Positions 1-11,399 of a stretch of DNA of 64,000 nucleotides are shown piece by piece (position 1 is the first letter of the stretch; every line of letters starts with the position of its first letter). The translations under genes and the position numbers were made by a program. The notes under the pieces were generated by a model, which did no database searches, had not been told where the DNA came from, and was given only the letters and a program-made list of their open reading frames with translations. Origin of the DNA: Gordionus sp. m RMFG-2023 (taxonomy: Eukaryota; Nematomorpha; Gordioida; Chordodea; Parachordodidae); NCBI RefSeq assembly GCF_954871325.1, contig NC_088776.1, positions 263,671 through 327,670 of the forward strand, read 5' to 3'.

Positions 1-3000
1 AAAGTAAAAATAGTTATCTCGCTGTAAGGAAATACGAGGAAGCAAACTTGTTATTTAAATAATAATGATTATAGTAATGCACAATTATAACGCGGGGATG
101 TAGTGGGAGGCTTAGCGTTCCCCCGCCAGAAATTTCCAAAAAAAGTGTGGGGGGGGGGGGGGGGGGGTAGTGATATTTTAGCATATTATTAATATGAATC
201 AAACACAACATATTTCATAAATAAAATGGTAGTATTAAATTAATGTAATAAATAGTACATTTTTAATTCAAAAACGAATCAACAATTACACTATTTTAAC
301 AAGTTCTTTAAAAAAAAAGGAAAAATGTCAAAAATGACTTTTTTTTGACATGAATCAATTTCCGAAATATTTATAAAATAGAGTGGTTGGCAGATTTAAT
401 TTTAAAACATTTGCATATGTTTTTAAAATTAGTTTTGTAACCCGAAAAAATTACAAAAATTGGAGATGACAATCTATTTCTCGAGCAACGATATCTAAAG
501 GAGAACATACGAAACAATCCCCTATAAGCTAAAGGAAAACAGAAGCAGCCACTAGGTATCAACGAAAATCAAGTAATCGCTGCTTTAATAACAGACAATA
601 TACAGAATAGGTTAATGGATGGATGCTAATACCTTCCAATTAATTTTAGTAATTAAAAGATACATTAAATTATACCGTTTTGAGCTACCTTATCTAATTA
701 CTTAATATAGAATATTTAGAAAAATATAACTGGCTAGCAGACCCCCCCCCCCAGGAGAAAAGAAATGGCATGCCACTCCAAATGTCATTACATAATTTTT
801 TTTAAACTAATCGGTACTATTATTTTAAATTAATTTACGAATTAGCTGTTTTATAGTAAATAAAATTTCGGGAATCTCAATATCTTGGGCGAATCTCAAC
901 CAATCATATTAAAAAAAGTTCGTTTATATAATTTTTTTAAATTAATATAAATGGGGGCCATTTTTTAGCTTAATCGTATATTTGATTATAAAACCTTAAA
1001 AAATATGAATTCAAATTTTTATAATTAATAAAAGATGATATGTAACTAACATAAAACATTTTTAAAGCATATTAAATGTCCTATCTGCTATTAATTTTAT
1101 ATATAACATATCGAATTGAAATGTGCCTAATTTTTATTTTTTTATAATATTTTAATTTTATAAAATAAAGATCCAATGAAGCAGCAGACCTTTGAAAAAA
1201 AAATAATACAATTTATATCCACATATTTTTATGTATTTAAATTTTATTGTATACGTAAATTAGACATCTGGCAGAATAGGCGTAAATGTATCAAATGAAT
1301 ATTGAATTGAATAGGTGACAAACACATGTGTACCACAAAAACAAAATATGTACATAGAAAACATTGATAAAGATACAAATAAAATTTCTCGAGTGAGTTT
1401 GGTTTTGAGAGATGGTCAGTGATGATTATATTCTATAATTAATATACGTAGCGTCAATAAAAATTTTACTGTACGTATATTTCCTGTACCGAAAATATGA
1501 TTTTTTTTTCAGGCTGGACAAAGATTTTAGAAAAGATTAAGTTTCATTCCGATCTCGCTAACATAGAGTTCAATCAAAACTTCTTTTTTTAATAATTACG
1601 ATTTTTCAGGGAGAATCATAGTGGTAAAATGAAATAATTTAGAATTTTGTCGAGGTACGGCTGAATAAAAAATTCAAAGATGGCCGGAGTGAGTCGATCA
1701 GAGGGAATTTTTGCGTAGTCCAACTATGACAGTTCGAACGGGTAGCTCAAAGATACTTCTATAAAATGGTAGATACTATATTATATTCCGAAAATGTATC
1801 CCGATATTTTTGCAAACTCTGCCGAACTCTAATATATTAACGATCAAAAAAATCTGTTCAAATTTTTTAATTTTCAGGAAATCATATGACGCGATTCGAG
1901 TTATTCATTCGCTCAATTATGACCTAAAGCCTCGAAAAAGAATAAATTCAATTTGTCTAGATAGAAGGAAGGGATTATACCTAATATAAAAATAACATTT
2001 CTAAAAAATTTGGTTCTCCCCCAGATGACATATCATTTTTTTTTTAATTGTTACATTTCGCGATAAATATTGAGGATTGGTGACAAAATATCAAAATTCG
2101 ACATTGACATGTTATATTATTATGAAGAGTTTTAGTTTAAAATATGTGTTCATACAAAATTCATTCATCCCATTGTTTAGTAGGGCGATTGATGTCACTC
2201 TCTTTCGGGTTAGGTCAACCAGTTATTTTTGTCATATTTTAGCACGTTACTTAATATGTATACGTATATGTAACTGTAAATCTATCGAATGTTATATTTC
2301 TAAAGAGATCTTTTTAGTGATCTGAAATTGCTAAATTTATTTGGCTGTGAATAAAAAACTTTAAAGGACATGACATATGATATGCCGAATTGTTCACCCA
2401 AAGTTTGCGGAAGATAAATCATAGAAACCAATTTCCAGTACTATGCCCTCCTAAATTGTACGACCTTTATTCAATGCCGACCAAGTGCGAGTTCTATGAG
2501 GCCACGAAAATGTGGATGTTGGCAGCTAGAAAGGAAAAAAGGCCCAATTAGAAAAGAATAGAGAAAAGAGACCAATCAGAATTTTCTAATACCTTGTTGT
2601 TCATATTTTTATATATTAAAAATTGATTTTAACTACTTTATTCCCCTTTTTTAATTTAGATATATATATTAATTTACGTCGAATAATTTTTGGAGTTATA
2701 AAAATAACTAGTCAGCTGTGAAAAAAGTGTGAAAGCGGTTAGATTTTCAAGGGTCAAACAAAAAAAAAGTAAAGTTAAATGTTTCCGACCCTAACCCAAA
2801 ACGGACATAAATGTTAGCTTTAAAAATACGGGCCTGGTCCAAAAAAATATTTAACAAGAAAAATTATTATAATAAATCTCTTTAAATATTCTTTCCTCAT
2901 ATTTTTGAAACGATTTCCAAAACCCGGCCAAATTTTAAAAATTCTTAACCGGGTCTAAAAATAGACTTATCAGATATTCCTACTATATAATGCCCTAAGA

Positions 3001-3301
3001 ACCCAGAAACTAAATTACATCTTTGGATTTTTAATATTTGTTCCAAAGTATAATTAAGTTTAAATTAAGAGAGCTGCAGAAAAAAAAAAGAAGATTTTGA
3101 AATGACAAATATTTATTTGTTAAAAAAAAATTCTTTTATACAAACAAATTAAATATTTTGTAATTTTCAATTTGAACTAATAAACTATCTATATAAATAG
3201 AAAAGAAATTGAACTAAATAATTGACTTGAATTGTCGATTGATATCGTCATTTATTAAAAATATTTTGTAATTTTCAAATTGAATTAATAAACTAATAAA
3301 T
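1..3301. other. AT-rich stretch without a recognised gene
   Basis: No frame in this stretch reads like a protein family I know. It contains homopolymer runs (G at about 149-167, C at about 742-752) and long A/T tracts. The few open frames of 60-80 codons are dominated by codons of A/T-rich sequence. It could be the 3' flank or an intron of the TP53INP-like gene to the right, but no exon was seen. Confidence 0.6.
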
Positions 3302-3569
3302 TAGAAACCTGCAGAAGTACCGTTTGCACGGCACGGCCCGGATTTTTTCGGAAATTTTTTCCGGCCGGGTCCGGATTTTTTTCGGAAATTTTTTCCGGCC
3401 CGGTCCAGATTTTTTTCGGAAATTTTTTCCGGCCCGGCCCGGATTTTTTTCGGAAATTTTTTCCGGCCCGGTCCGGGTTTTTTTTAAAAAATTTAGGCCC
3501 GGATCAGGAAAAGCCCGGCCTGGGTAAATTTAAAAAAATTAAGCTTAGGTCCGGGCCTGCAGGTCTCTG
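3302..3569. mobile_element. hAT-type MITE, GC-rich GCCCGG family, with target duplication
   Basis: The ends are inverted: left TAGAAACCTGCAG, right CTGCAGGTCTCTG. They are flanked by a perfect 8-bp duplication TAATAAAT (3294-3301 and 3570-3577). The interior consists of imperfect repeats of a GGCCCGG and TTTTTTCGGAAATTTTTT module. The 8-bp duplication and CAGAG-type ends are typical of hAT transposons. There is no coding capacity. Similar GC-rich islands recur across the window. Confidence 0.8.
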
Positions 3570-4290
3570 TAATAAATAGAAAAGAAATTGAAGTAAATAA
3601 TAGAGTGGGTCCATTGATTTCCGATTGATTTGTCGCGATTAATTAAAATATTTTGTCAAAAAAAAATTAATATTTTTTTTAAGGAAAAGCATAGAAAAAA
3701 ATTAATTTGTTCACACAAAACAAGTGACAAGGCCTAAGTAAAATTTTTAAGTTTTTAATATACGACTTGTCCACTTTACCCCTTCCAACATCCCCACTTA
3801 AAACTACAATTAAAAATGAGTATAAAATGCGGTATTTGACTTTCTCATATTCGGCGCTTCGAATAATACAATTATTCATTATTCGGTCGAATAATACCGG
3901 AAATATGAATAATACGACTAATACCAATATTTATAAACATTATACAGGTGACGTAAAGGAGGTTTAGGTCAATTCCCCGAATAATTTTAATCTCATAAAA
4001 CCAAATTATAACTAATCTCTTCTTTTTTTGTAATACAAAGTTTGCCGTCTATTTGGCTCCTTTAAACAAATATGTTTATGACAAACTTACACGTCAAAAA
4101 ATATTATTTCCAAAAAAAAATTTTTACGCTTTAAATGAAGGAAAAACAAAGGTTTTTTATCAAAATAATATTTTTATTTTTATTTTAAAAAAAAGTAAAG
4201 TTTATAACAACCTTGTAGAAAAAATTTTGTTTTTCGAAAAGTTTCAACAAAGAAAAAAAAATATTAGGTAAATTATAGTCATGGTATGAG

Positions 4291-4576
4291 ATTCAACTGC
4301 TACAAAATATTCCTTCTGCTGAATCTTCCGTGGATCCTGCTATTTCTATTGGTTCTCCCTGATGACTATATTAGGATTGGTCTTTAAAAAAAAATTTTGA
4401 TCAGTTAGTAAAGAATATTAAAACCAATCATGTACAATTCAACTGCTCCAAAATATTCCTTCTATTGAATCTCCCTTGGATTCTGGTATTTCTATTGGTT
4501 CTCCCCTAATGCCTATATTAGGATAGGTCTTTAAAAAAAATTGATCAGTTGTTAAAGTATATTAAAACCAATTTAT
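4291..4576. repeat. Tandem duplication, two copies of about 140-146 bp
   Basis: The segment beginning ATTCAACTGCT at 4291 is repeated from 4437 with scattered differences. Each copy ends in a poly-A-rich part followed by a TGATCAGTT motif. Both copies are open on both strands for about 22 codons, which is little evidence of coding. Origin unknown. Confidence 0.7.
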
Positions 4577-4910
4577 TTCGTTTAACATAAAATTTGTTTC
4601 ATAAAAAAAGGAGTTGACGGGCTTTCAAACCTCAGTCTTCGTTGACCCGAGAAACTCTGAGCTAGTTCAGTCATCAAATAAATGAATGTAACGCCTGTTA
4701 CGAAAAGACTAATGAAAAGCCGGACCATTTTCGACCAACGGGCTCACAATAAACCAAATCATATCCAGTTATTTTGTTAACCATTTTGAAATTTATTCAG
4801 ATTGTGAGCGCGATGTGGGGCAGTCTGACCCGGTCCTAGTTGGCCTTCTATAAGATAGAATTAGTCCAAATTTTATATCGATATAAATCAATCAGCCAAT
4901 TTCTTTGGGC

Positions 4911-7900
4911 TTACCGGTAAATCAATAATCGTAAAAAAAACAAATCAAATTTAACCTGATTTCCTGAAGGGCGGGCTTTGCCTCCTCTCAGCTTTTTGTT
5001 TTTTGCTTTGTCCTTATTGACGGCGTTAGCTCCAACCTTTACCCCATCTTCCCTACTACGGTTCGGGGAGGTGGAATGGCAAGAAGATTGAGATGAGGTG
5101 GAATCGGAATGCTTCCGGTATTGTTTGAAGGCCTGCTTCTGGGCAACGTTGAAAGCTTTGGCCTTGTCCGACTGACCCTTCTTGCGATCCCAGGCCTCGT
5201 CAAAGGCCGTAACCACCGGTATTCGATTGGATACCCGGATAGAAACTTTTTTGGGTTCAGAAACCGAAATTGGCAACGAAACCGGTCCGAATTTTTCGAT
5301 ACCGCCAAATTCCTTAACATCGGGTAAAGTAGTGAGTCGGTTTTGGTTGACGATCACGCAACCATTTTCCTTGTCGAAAACTTCCCGGTCATGTATCTTG
5401 TCGGCCACCAAAAGGAAACCCGTATTATCTGGCTCCGTTTTCAAAAGGGGTAGCGGATGAGAGGCGGGCGTCGCGGGAAACCACGTGTTAGGGGTGCTAG
5501 AGCGATGTAGGGAATTGCACTTCGAAGAAGGGTCTATATATAAAAAAATCATTTTTATAATTGCAAGGTAATAATATTATCCGGGATCCGAACCGAACGA
5601 TTTACAGACCTTTTAGCAGTTCGGCTAGGTGAGAAATTTTTCGACGATTCAAGTTCGGTTAATAAGCTAGCGGTTAATACCGGTTAACGGGTCAGATCCT
5701 TTAATTATTATATAACATTTCACTTTTATCATATGTGTCACCGCTAACAACACGAATAGGGGAGGCCAGCCAGAATAACAAAATATATTTTATAACCATG
5801 AAAAAAAGGTGGCAAAAAAAGGAAAGTTTTAAAGCCGATAATACTTTGTTAAAAACTTCTATTTCACGGGTTTATTTTCAAATATAAAAGGACCAATAGG
5901 AATGGATCTTAATTTTAAATCAAGACGAATCTTTATAGCAAGTAACTGTTCAAGTAACTTAATATGCCAAAAAACAAGTAAAATTTTGGTATATAAAAAA
6001 TGATTGGCTTTCGATAAAAGAAGAATTTGTTCCAAAAAAATTAAAGCGCCTAAAAAATCACTCGAGATTTGGTCAAAATTTAAGCAGATCGGTTTCGACC
6101 ATCTTTTTGGCGAAATGTCGAAGCAATTAGCCTTTCGTTCCATTCATTCATTCGTAATTGGGGGTTAAAGAGAAAAAAAGTGAAATAAAATGATAAAAGA
6201 AATTAAATATCTCTTCTTCTTATTATTATTATTACAATTCCTATAATTATAATTTAATTCATTTAATTATATACCTCTTTTATCATAATTATTTTTAATT
6301 TTAAATATTAAGGATAGTAGGTAGATGTGGTGTGTCTTGGATGTTGGATGAAAAGGATTACTTAATTGGCAGTTGTGCTTAATCCGATCAAAATCTGCCT
6401 TTCCATTAAATTATGAATGTGTGAAGGAGACACTATTCCTAGATACATAACAGAGGTCCTGGGCTTGAGCCAAGGCCTAGGAGTAAAATTATTTAATAAA
6501 TCGCTAAGGGGTCCGCATATGATCTTAAAAGCTGAACTGGAGCCAATCACAAAAGTATAACAAATCTGGTCAAAGTCGCAAGCTTCAGCCTCGATATTTG
6601 GCCAAAAGAAGGGCCAACTCTGCCAATTCTCAAAGCTTCGGGAACATCTGTTAGCTTTTTACGCTTCTTTTATCGAAGAATAGTTCATTTATTTTTTTTT
6701 AAAAAAATTTTGCATATTTTGTGGAATATTAAGTTACTTTTCTTTTTACATGATTCATCTTGATTTAAATTAATCTGTATCCAAAATTAATACCCAAGTC
6801 TTATCTTATCTAATTCCCCGACAAAAATACGTTTAAAATAAAATGATAATTCATCTTGTAAATAAAAAAAATAAAAAAAGAATAAAATTCAATAAAATTC
6901 GATAAAAAGAATAGAATTAATTGAAAAAAAATATATAATTAAAATAATTGATTTATAAGATATAGGAATATTTATTCTCATCCAAAAAGGGATGAAAGGG
7001 AAGCTATGGTGCTGGTGAGTGAATTGGCTTAAAAATTCTGGCAAAGATTATTTAATTTTAAATTTTTGTTATTGTTATAAATTAGATTTTTACCGAATAC
7101 AAAAATAATGTATTTTTATAAATAGCAAAATCGATGACCTTGGGGTTAAATTTTAAAGAAATAAATATCTATAAAATTATTATTTTTTGTAAAAATATAT
7201 TTTATTTTTATCTTGTATATTTTATTTTTTTAAAAAATCGTTTCATTATTACGATTACAATCTTTCTTTCTCATTCTTATCTTTTTCCTTCCAGATTTCT
7301 ACCCGACTGACTCCTTCATTTTAAATGGCGCCAGTTTAGATCCGCAAATCACGGTTCGGGCCGGGTTTCATTTTAAAAAATAATTTCGGTTCAAATCAGA
7401 TCAGGTCGAATATATTTTTTAATTTCGGGTCGAGGTCTGGAGGTCAGTGCAGCGCGGAAACCTGGCAAGGATCTTTGGACCGGAGAACTTTTCAAACATT
7501 TTGGACAAAATTATGGGTTAATGTTATACAAGAATTGGGCTAAAAAATATTTGGATTTATTTTGAGCCAAGAATCCAAGAATGAGAACGAAAAAAATTAA
7601 AATAAAATAAATTTTTACAAAACAGATGGTAAGAATTGATTAACATTTTTTTTTTGAAGATTTAACAAGTAAAATTTATTAATAATAAAAGGTGCAAGTG
7701 CGTTGTAGTTGGAACATTTATCGATTTCACAGTCCAAAAAATATAGTTTCCAATTTTTTAGGGTGTTTCGCGGAGCCAAATTATATTTTGTTAAAAAAAC
7801 ATTATAGTAATTCTCCAGGCCTGATTTTTTTTTTTTTAAAAAAAAACTTTATATTCGAGTATTGTGCCAACCAATTCTTTTTATTTTATTCCATTCATTT

Positions 7901-10900
7901 CTTTCCTTTTTTTTCCATCGATTCTTCTCGTAGACTTTACACCCCCCCCCCGATATACATTGATAAATGAGCAGTGGTTTTTTTAGACCCCCGGGTAACC
8001 CCGTGACCCTTAAAATCGCCAACATCTGTTCACCCCACCACCTCTACCGCTAAATTTTTACCATTACTCGCTTCTTCTTATTCTCAGATTGAGTTTTCAT
8101 ACCTTTTTAAGTTAGGATTAAGTTACCACCAAATCGTCGAAGTTGATGATTATCAGTCCATTTTATCATGCCTTATTTATACCTCGATCGAGGTATTCAT
8201 TTCTTAAAAACGGCCATTTTTTTTGGTTCGTACTACGTTGGACCGTATTTTAATTATCGGGCCCTAAAAAAAAATTTTAAATACCCGGAGGCCGGATCGG
8301 TCCCGAGTCAGAATTCGGGCCGGGTCCGAAAATATAAAACCCGGGATGTCATTGAGATGAAGGAAGAATGAGAGATCTGTAATACAAAGCATAATTTATT
8401 TATCTAATCTAATTCTTTCAAATTGGAAGGGGGGGGGGGGGGGTCTGGCGCGTAGCCAGGAATTAATTTTTTTTGTAAATTTGAAAGGACTTTTTGAAGC
8501 ATGGAAACAATTGTTAAAAAATTAGCAAAACGGGTTATGCAAATTATTGGTCTGCATTGGGCGAGTACCCACGCGTCCGCCCGCCCATCAATCTTAAGTC
8601 CCTTACCCGCTGGCCCATTATTTATACAAAATTTTAACCCGGGCCAGCTGTTATAAAATTTAAATATGGCCATTTTTTGAATTTTTAAAAGCATTTAAAT
8701 AAAAAAAAATAATGGTGCAGTTTCAGCATTTTTTTCTAATTTAAAATAATAACAATAAAAAATGCAAAAATATTTTCATTAATTTTTAATATCCAAAAAA
8801 AAAGTTTAAAAATTTTATTGCATTTCAATAAAAGGATTTTAATAGTATTAATTATTGATTGAAATGATTTTAAATAATAAAAATTTTAAATATTTTCAAC
8901 CCCCTTTCCCCCGCTTATAGTTTAAACATTTTTTGACCTCCGCACCCGCTATGCCACACTTAGATGTACGGGAGGGGCGGAAAACCTGCCCAATGCGGAC
9001 CTCCAATGTAGATCACTAAAATATAAAATAATATATTTATATGATGATTTGAAAAGGTTAAACAAATTTATGTTCGATTTAATCTTCTTTCCGATGGCGC
9101 CAATTTTTCCGTGATTCGTTTTATCTTGGGGATTTAGATGCCCCGATTAATACACCCCAATAAAATTTCAATTTTAAATATATTTTTCGATATCGATATT
9201 TAATACATCCTCCAGGGATATGAATCGGAACCCGGTTTCGAGAATTTTAAATTTCGTTTAATCGAAATTTTGATAACACGAACTTGATCGAAAACGATTT
9301 CCTAAGAGGAACCGAACCTGCCCCCAGGTCCATTTAACCCCGGGTTTAATGAGCTGTCCTAAAATCGGTCTCTGTTTGTTCTGTGGTTCCAAAATGCCCA
9401 ACCAAACAATTTTAAATTTCCCGAACCCAGGTTTGGGTTCACATCCCCGCCTCACAAATCGTTCATTGATTTGAGTCCTAAAATGAATCCAAAATTGGAA
9501 TAAAAACGGTTATTTTATACCTACTTTGCGATTCACAAATCTTAAAATTTTTACTAAGAGGGAGGAAGGGATTCGCCTTCCCGCGCTGGCTACTCGCCTG
9601 GGGGTGAGGGTACTTTGATACAAACGCTTCAAATGTATGTATCACTCGAAAACTTAATACTTTCTTATTTTTTTAAAAAAAAGATATCGGGTTCGGGCCG
9701 GGTCGGCCTAATATTTTTAAAAAAATTACGGGTTCGGGCCGGGCCGGAAAAACGTTTTGAAATATATTCGGGTTCGGGCTTGAAAAATTAGGCCCGATGC
9801 AGATCACTAAACGCACCTATTTGTTTAGAAATCGCATATGATAATCTACTGATAAATCTTAGACTTGCATACCAGAAAATTAACAGGTCTGGAGCAAAAA
9901 TTATACAGGAATTAACTAGTCTTTAAATTTAATTTTAATTGGATCCTTTAAACAATTCCTTTGTTTACAAATTTCACTTTCTTCTTCAAAAAAAAAAACA
10001 AAATGGCGAAATTTTAAAAACTCGTAAACAAATAAAAAATCTAGGCTGAGTATAAAAAATTTAAATTTTTTGGGGTCAGCTGATTAAATGGTAACCCGGT
10101 AAATTGTAAATGACAAAACACAACAATTACAAGAGAAATGAAAACAAATATAAAGGTTTAAAAATAAATTAAAATTTCGATATTAATTATTTTCTATTTA
10201 TTGCTTTGATGAACTTGCTTTTGTGTTTGTATTATTATTTACCTTTGCTAGTCGGTAGCTTCTTATACTAAATTGATTTGACATACATTAATTTTTTTGA
10301 AATTATTCAAAGATTTAAAAGAACAAGAAAATATCATAACGAAAAAAACAAAACTTTTTCCACCAATCAAATCATAAAGTTGTTTTTTATTTTTAAAAAC
10401 AAAAGTCAGTTTGGGAGACAGACGAGAAAAAAAAGGGGGGATTGATGTTTAAGATAACGTATTATATTTTATGTCATGTTAGTTAGTAAAAGGTTTTTTT
10501 TTATTTTACGAATAACTTTATGAATAGTAAAAGATAAAGAGGCTATCTGTGTATGTAACACATTTTATATTATTTAAAAAGTGATGTTTTGAAAAATGTA
10601 AAATTCCTTGTATTTTGAATGGTCTCTCTCTCTCTCTCTATATCGTATTAACTTTAAAAAATATATTGGCAAAGCATAGGGATTTCCCTGCAAAATCTTT
10701 TCAGATTTTCACGATATTTTGTTCTGGATAGAATACTGAGTTAGCCCTTCTTAAATATCGGCTGAAATTGAGCCGTTTAACACTAGGTATAATCGAATAA
10801 CGTTGTTAAACTTTTCTATTTTGTATAACTTTTTATAAATTAGATTGATTGTAGCGTTTCATCTTATTATATAATCAGTAGGGGCCTGTAGGTCCGACCC

Positions 10901-11391
10901 GACCCTAACCGGCCCGGAACTCGCAAAGATTTAAAAAAGTCAAAAACCCGAATACGATCCGGGTTCGAAAATGGAAAAATAATTTAAAACCCATGCAGAG
11001 TCTGATATTTATAATTTTGTTAAAAATATTTTTCCCGTGGATGATGAAGGCTCGGGGTTAATATAAAATAGAGATCCGCAAATCAAGGTCCGGCCCGTAC
11101 CCGGTTCGACCGAAACGGGTTAATTCGTTCGGTATCCGGGCTCGTAAAATTAGGTCTGACGCAGATGACTAATATAAAATATAAAAAAAATTTTAAACTT
11201 TTTTCGGCTACGAATATCCATTCGTTATCGATTTCTTTGGTGGTTATATCCCCTTTGGGGATGAGGGATGGAAAGTTAATATCCGCCCTGTCGTTGATAT
11301 TGATCGGGGAGCCACTGAGATCGGCTGGAGAGTGCAAGGAATTGCTTCTCTTCAAATAACCCGAAACGTATTTTGACAACGCGTTGAACAT
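4911..11391 (-). CDS. TP53INP-family autophagy protein (two exons seen)
   Basis: Exon 1 runs 11391 to 11199 and begins MFNALSKYVSGYLKRS, like the MFQRLNKMFVG start of TP53INP1. It ends with acidic KEIDNE followed by WIFV, matching the family's LC3-interacting motif (EWILV in TP53INP1). The donor is GTTTAA, phase 1. Exon 2 starts at 5533 after TATATAG; the junction codon AAC keeps the frame. It then reads NTWFPATPAS, parallel to the conserved ESWFITPPP segment, followed by LLKTEPDNTGFLL and a basic C-terminal region (residues about 190-260). A donor CAG/GTTAAA at 4956 may lead to a last exon I did not find; without splicing the frame stops at 4911, giving about 271 residues. Family members shuttle between nucleus and autophagosomes and bind LC3/GABARAP. 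The assignment rests on the start, the LIR and the WF motif; exon 2's 3' end is unsure. The 5.7-kb intron contains GC-rich MITEs. Confidence 0.6.
5580..5715. repeat. Dispersed repeat rich in GAACCGAAC and GGTTCGG motifs
   Basis: The stretch has short inverted GGTTCGG and CCGAAC motifs and a 'cagacctttt' core shared with 17,803-17,925 in this window. It lies immediately upstream (on the minus strand) of exon 2 of the TP53INP-like gene, hence in its intron. No ends with target duplication were resolved. Confidence 0.45.
7335..7445. repeat. GC-rich GGTTCGGGCC repeat (MITE family remnant)
   Basis: It begins near TAGATCCGCAAATC and contains CGGTTCGGGCCGGG, then decays into GGTCGAGG-type sequence. 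The composition and TAGATCCGCA end resemble the better-preserved copy at 11,069-11,171. No clear target duplication. Confidence 0.5.
8235..8375. repeat. GC-rich GCCCGG repeat (MITE family remnant)
   Basis: Contains GGGCCC, CGGAGGCCGG and CGGGCCGGGTCCG modules and ends in AGAGATCTGTA, close to the family end (TTTGCAGATCTCTA in the copy at 21.6-22.0 kb). A short frame across it is an artefact of the repeat. Confidence 0.5.
9680..9812. repeat. GC-rich GGTTCGGGCCGGG repeat (MITE family remnant)
   Basis: Three GGTTCGGGC modules separated by AT-rich spacers, ending GCAGATCACTAA, resemble the 3' end of the GCCCGG family. A related block of GAACCCAGGTTTGGG-type sequence lies at about 9,200-9,460. 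Confidence 0.5.
10878..11000. repeat. GC-rich repeat copy with GCAGAGTCTG end
   Basis: Begins AGTAGGGGCCTGTAGGTC, contains CCGACCCGACCC and GGCCCGG, and ends CATGCAGAGTCTG. It sits about 70 bp from the copy at 11,069, so two members of the family lie almost back to back in the intron of the TP53INP-like gene. Confidence 0.5.
11069..11171. mobile_element. Short hAT-type MITE (103 bp) with 8-bp target duplication
   Basis: The ends TAGAGATCCGCA and GCAGATGACTA are flanked by ATATAAAA on both sides (11061-11068 and 11172-11179). The interior is GGTCCGGCCC and GGTTCGACC sequence. It sits only about 27 bp downstream of the donor of exon 1 of the TP53INP-like gene (minus strand). Confidence 0.75.
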
Positions 11392-11399
11392 TATTTTTT

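Noticed and set aside
3324-3527. Gly/Arg/Phe repeat protein of 67 codons
   Set aside because: Lies wholly in the GCCCGG MITE with 8-bp target duplication.
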